A DNA stretch of 64,000 nucleotides from DATFVA01 sp963832355. Its GTDB lineage: Bacteria > Bacteroidota > Ignavibacteria > Ignavibacteriales > Ignavibacteriaceae. The translations under genes and the position numbers were made by a program. Below, in pieces: positions 63,202 through 64,000 of the stretch (its first letter is position 1; each line of letters opens with the position of its first letter). Location: NCBI GenBank assembly GCA_963832355.1, contig CAWHTX010000003.1:1-64000 (forward strand). The letters run 5' to 3'. The notes beneath the pieces are model-generated. The model did no database searches, was not told the DNA's origin, and worked only from the letters and a program-made list of their open reading frames with translations.

Positions 63202-64000
63202 GTGTAGCTTGTTGTTGTACCTGATTCCGAAATTTTTAAAAAAACATATGAATTAATAGTTATGTACTGCGAAAGAAACGAATTTAAAACCATTCCAAAA
63301 AGATTTATTTCTCCCTCACCGTTCTCGAATTCCTTCGAATCCACTTCCAGGTGAAATTCAATTCCCCTGATCAAACTCTGGTTCATTATTTTATTTACCA
63401 GTTTCGGCTTGTGGATCTTCTTTATACTCTCAATCCTTTTTTTGTTGGGATGGGTGGGCGACTTTGCCCAGTTATATAAGTTAAGGATACTCTTAAATGT
63501 ATTCAGCTCTGCGAGAGTTGAAAAACTAACGGATAAATGGGCAATCAACGACCAGAGGTAATTCTGTTTATCAGGACAATTTTGTGTTTCTGTAGGCACT
63601 GTAATGTTATACGCTTCTATACCGGGAGGAAAGTCGATGGGTTCTTTTATTGAACCCGATTCAAGATATGCTGAAGGAAGAAAGCCATTCGACAGCGTTG
63701 CTTCCAGACTGATTGTTTCCCTGGGAAATATTTCCTGTTCCATACTCGGTCCAAACAACCGTATAAAAGTCTCCGACATATCATTCTGAAGCACCTTCCG
63801 TACAACTGAATAAAATCTTTTGAAATTATACTCCGGGCTGGTAGTATCGAGAATGTCATGTGCCGTAATGGGTATATATTTATACTGTTCCGTCCTGTTT
63901 TCGCTGATTCCGCTTACATCGTCAACAGAATAAATTTCGCGGCTCTTCCTCCTGTACAGATCAGGTATTATATAATATTCCGGAAGCCTCTGTGTAACAG
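63165..64000 (-). CDS. tssF: T6SS baseplate protein TssF (5' part beyond the window)
   Basis: The frame is open to the window edge; the GTG at 63794 is internal. About 278 C-terminal residues are visible. They include SPEYNFKRFYSVV, the PRETISLEATLSNGFLP segment typical of TssF, and the LNSFLSQYITINSYVF end. Full TssF proteins have about 600 residues, so roughly half is missing. It makes the baseplate wedge with TssG, whose gene overlaps its end. Genes for sheath and tube (tssB, tssC, hcp), tssE and tssK are expected to the right. Confidence 0.93.
   Translation of the reverse strand, partial: VTQRLPEYYIIPDLYRRKSREIYSVDDVSGISENRTEQYKYIPITAHDILDTTSPEYNFKRFYSVVRKVLQNDMSETFIRLFGPSMEQEIFPRETISLEATLSNGFLPSAYLESGSIKEPIDFPPGIEAYNITVPTETQNCPDKQNYLWSLIAHLSVSFSTLAELNTFKSILNLYNWAKSPTHPNKKRIESIKKIHKPKLVNKIMNQSLIRGIEFHLEVDSKEFENGEGEINLFGMVLNSFLSQYITINSYVFLKISESGTTTSYTWNPAIGEILPV

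Overview
The window looks like a chromosome segment from an Ignavibacteria-type bacterium (Bacteroidota/Chlorobiota side of the tree). This is an inference. It rests on three large secreted proteins that end in a type IX secretion (T9SS) sorting domain containing NYPNPFNP, on propeller-type sensor kinases, and on moderately AT-rich DNA. No 16S rRNA or other marker gene is present to confirm it.

Layout. (1) 0-12.6 kb: two T9SS-exported surface proteins (889-3150, 5511-8210) that share a near-identical 1.1-kb 3' segment, separated by a TrmB-like regulator, a RadC-type JAB protein and a lipoprotein. Two response regulators and a propeller-type sensor histidine kinase follow; the kinase gene is interrupted by three single-base insertions. 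(2) 12.7-26.2 kb: an accessory region built on a tRNA-Ser(UGA) gene (26079-26165, minus). The 3' end of that tRNA is repeated at 16572 and 13282, so two integrated segments lie in tandem. The inner segment (about 9.5 kb) carries a tight minus-strand operon encoding a ParB-like protein, an SNF2-type helicase, a NO VEIN/DUF3883-type protein and a Dam-type adenine methylase. It also holds a large AlbA_2 (Schlafen-like) protein, an IS1595-type transposase remnant and other decay products. The outer segment (about 3.3 kb) carries an AlbA_2/ATPase regulator, a zinc-dependent phospholipase C-like protein and a lipoprotein. (3) 26.6-36.2 kb: housekeeping and stress genes. A Crp/Fnr regulator is followed by thioredoxin-fold, membrane, DUF302 and OsmC genes. 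Three matching palindromes (TGTCA-N6-TGACA type) lie in front of these genes and probably form the regulator's local regulon. M28 and M13 peptidases, a BamE-like protein and a trypsin-like lipoprotein follow. (4) 36.2-64 kb: an almost gapless minus-strand run carrying part of a type VI secretion system (T6SS). In order of transcription it has tssF (cut by the window end), tssG, clpV/tssH, vgrG/tssI, a PAAR protein with a long C-terminal extension, and an OmpA/peptidoglycan-binding/metzincin protein. Three unknown candidate cargo proteins and a DcrB-like protein come next, then an FHA-transglycosylase fusion, a PP2C phosphatase and a Ser/Thr kinase with PEGA repeats. Two CsgG-like TPR proteins, an outer-membrane barrel and a third T9SS-sorted protein end the run.

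How they work together. The T6SS block combines injection machinery with a full kinase/phosphatase/FHA phospho-switch and a set of likely cargo proteins. The sheath, tube and baseplate genes tssB, tssC, tssD, tssE and tssK are not in the window and probably lie to the right. The tRNA-Ser island looks like a defence cargo site. Its ParB-SNF2-NO VEIN-Dam operon resembles a restriction-modification system but lacks the marker genes of BREX (pglZ), DISARM (drmA/B/C) and type I systems (hsdS).

Caution. Four genes (sensor kinase, NO VEIN protein, AlbA_2 protein, M13 peptidase) and one gene fragment are broken by single-base indels, several in or next to short homopolymers. Sequencing error, true decay and phase variation cannot be told apart from the sequence alone.
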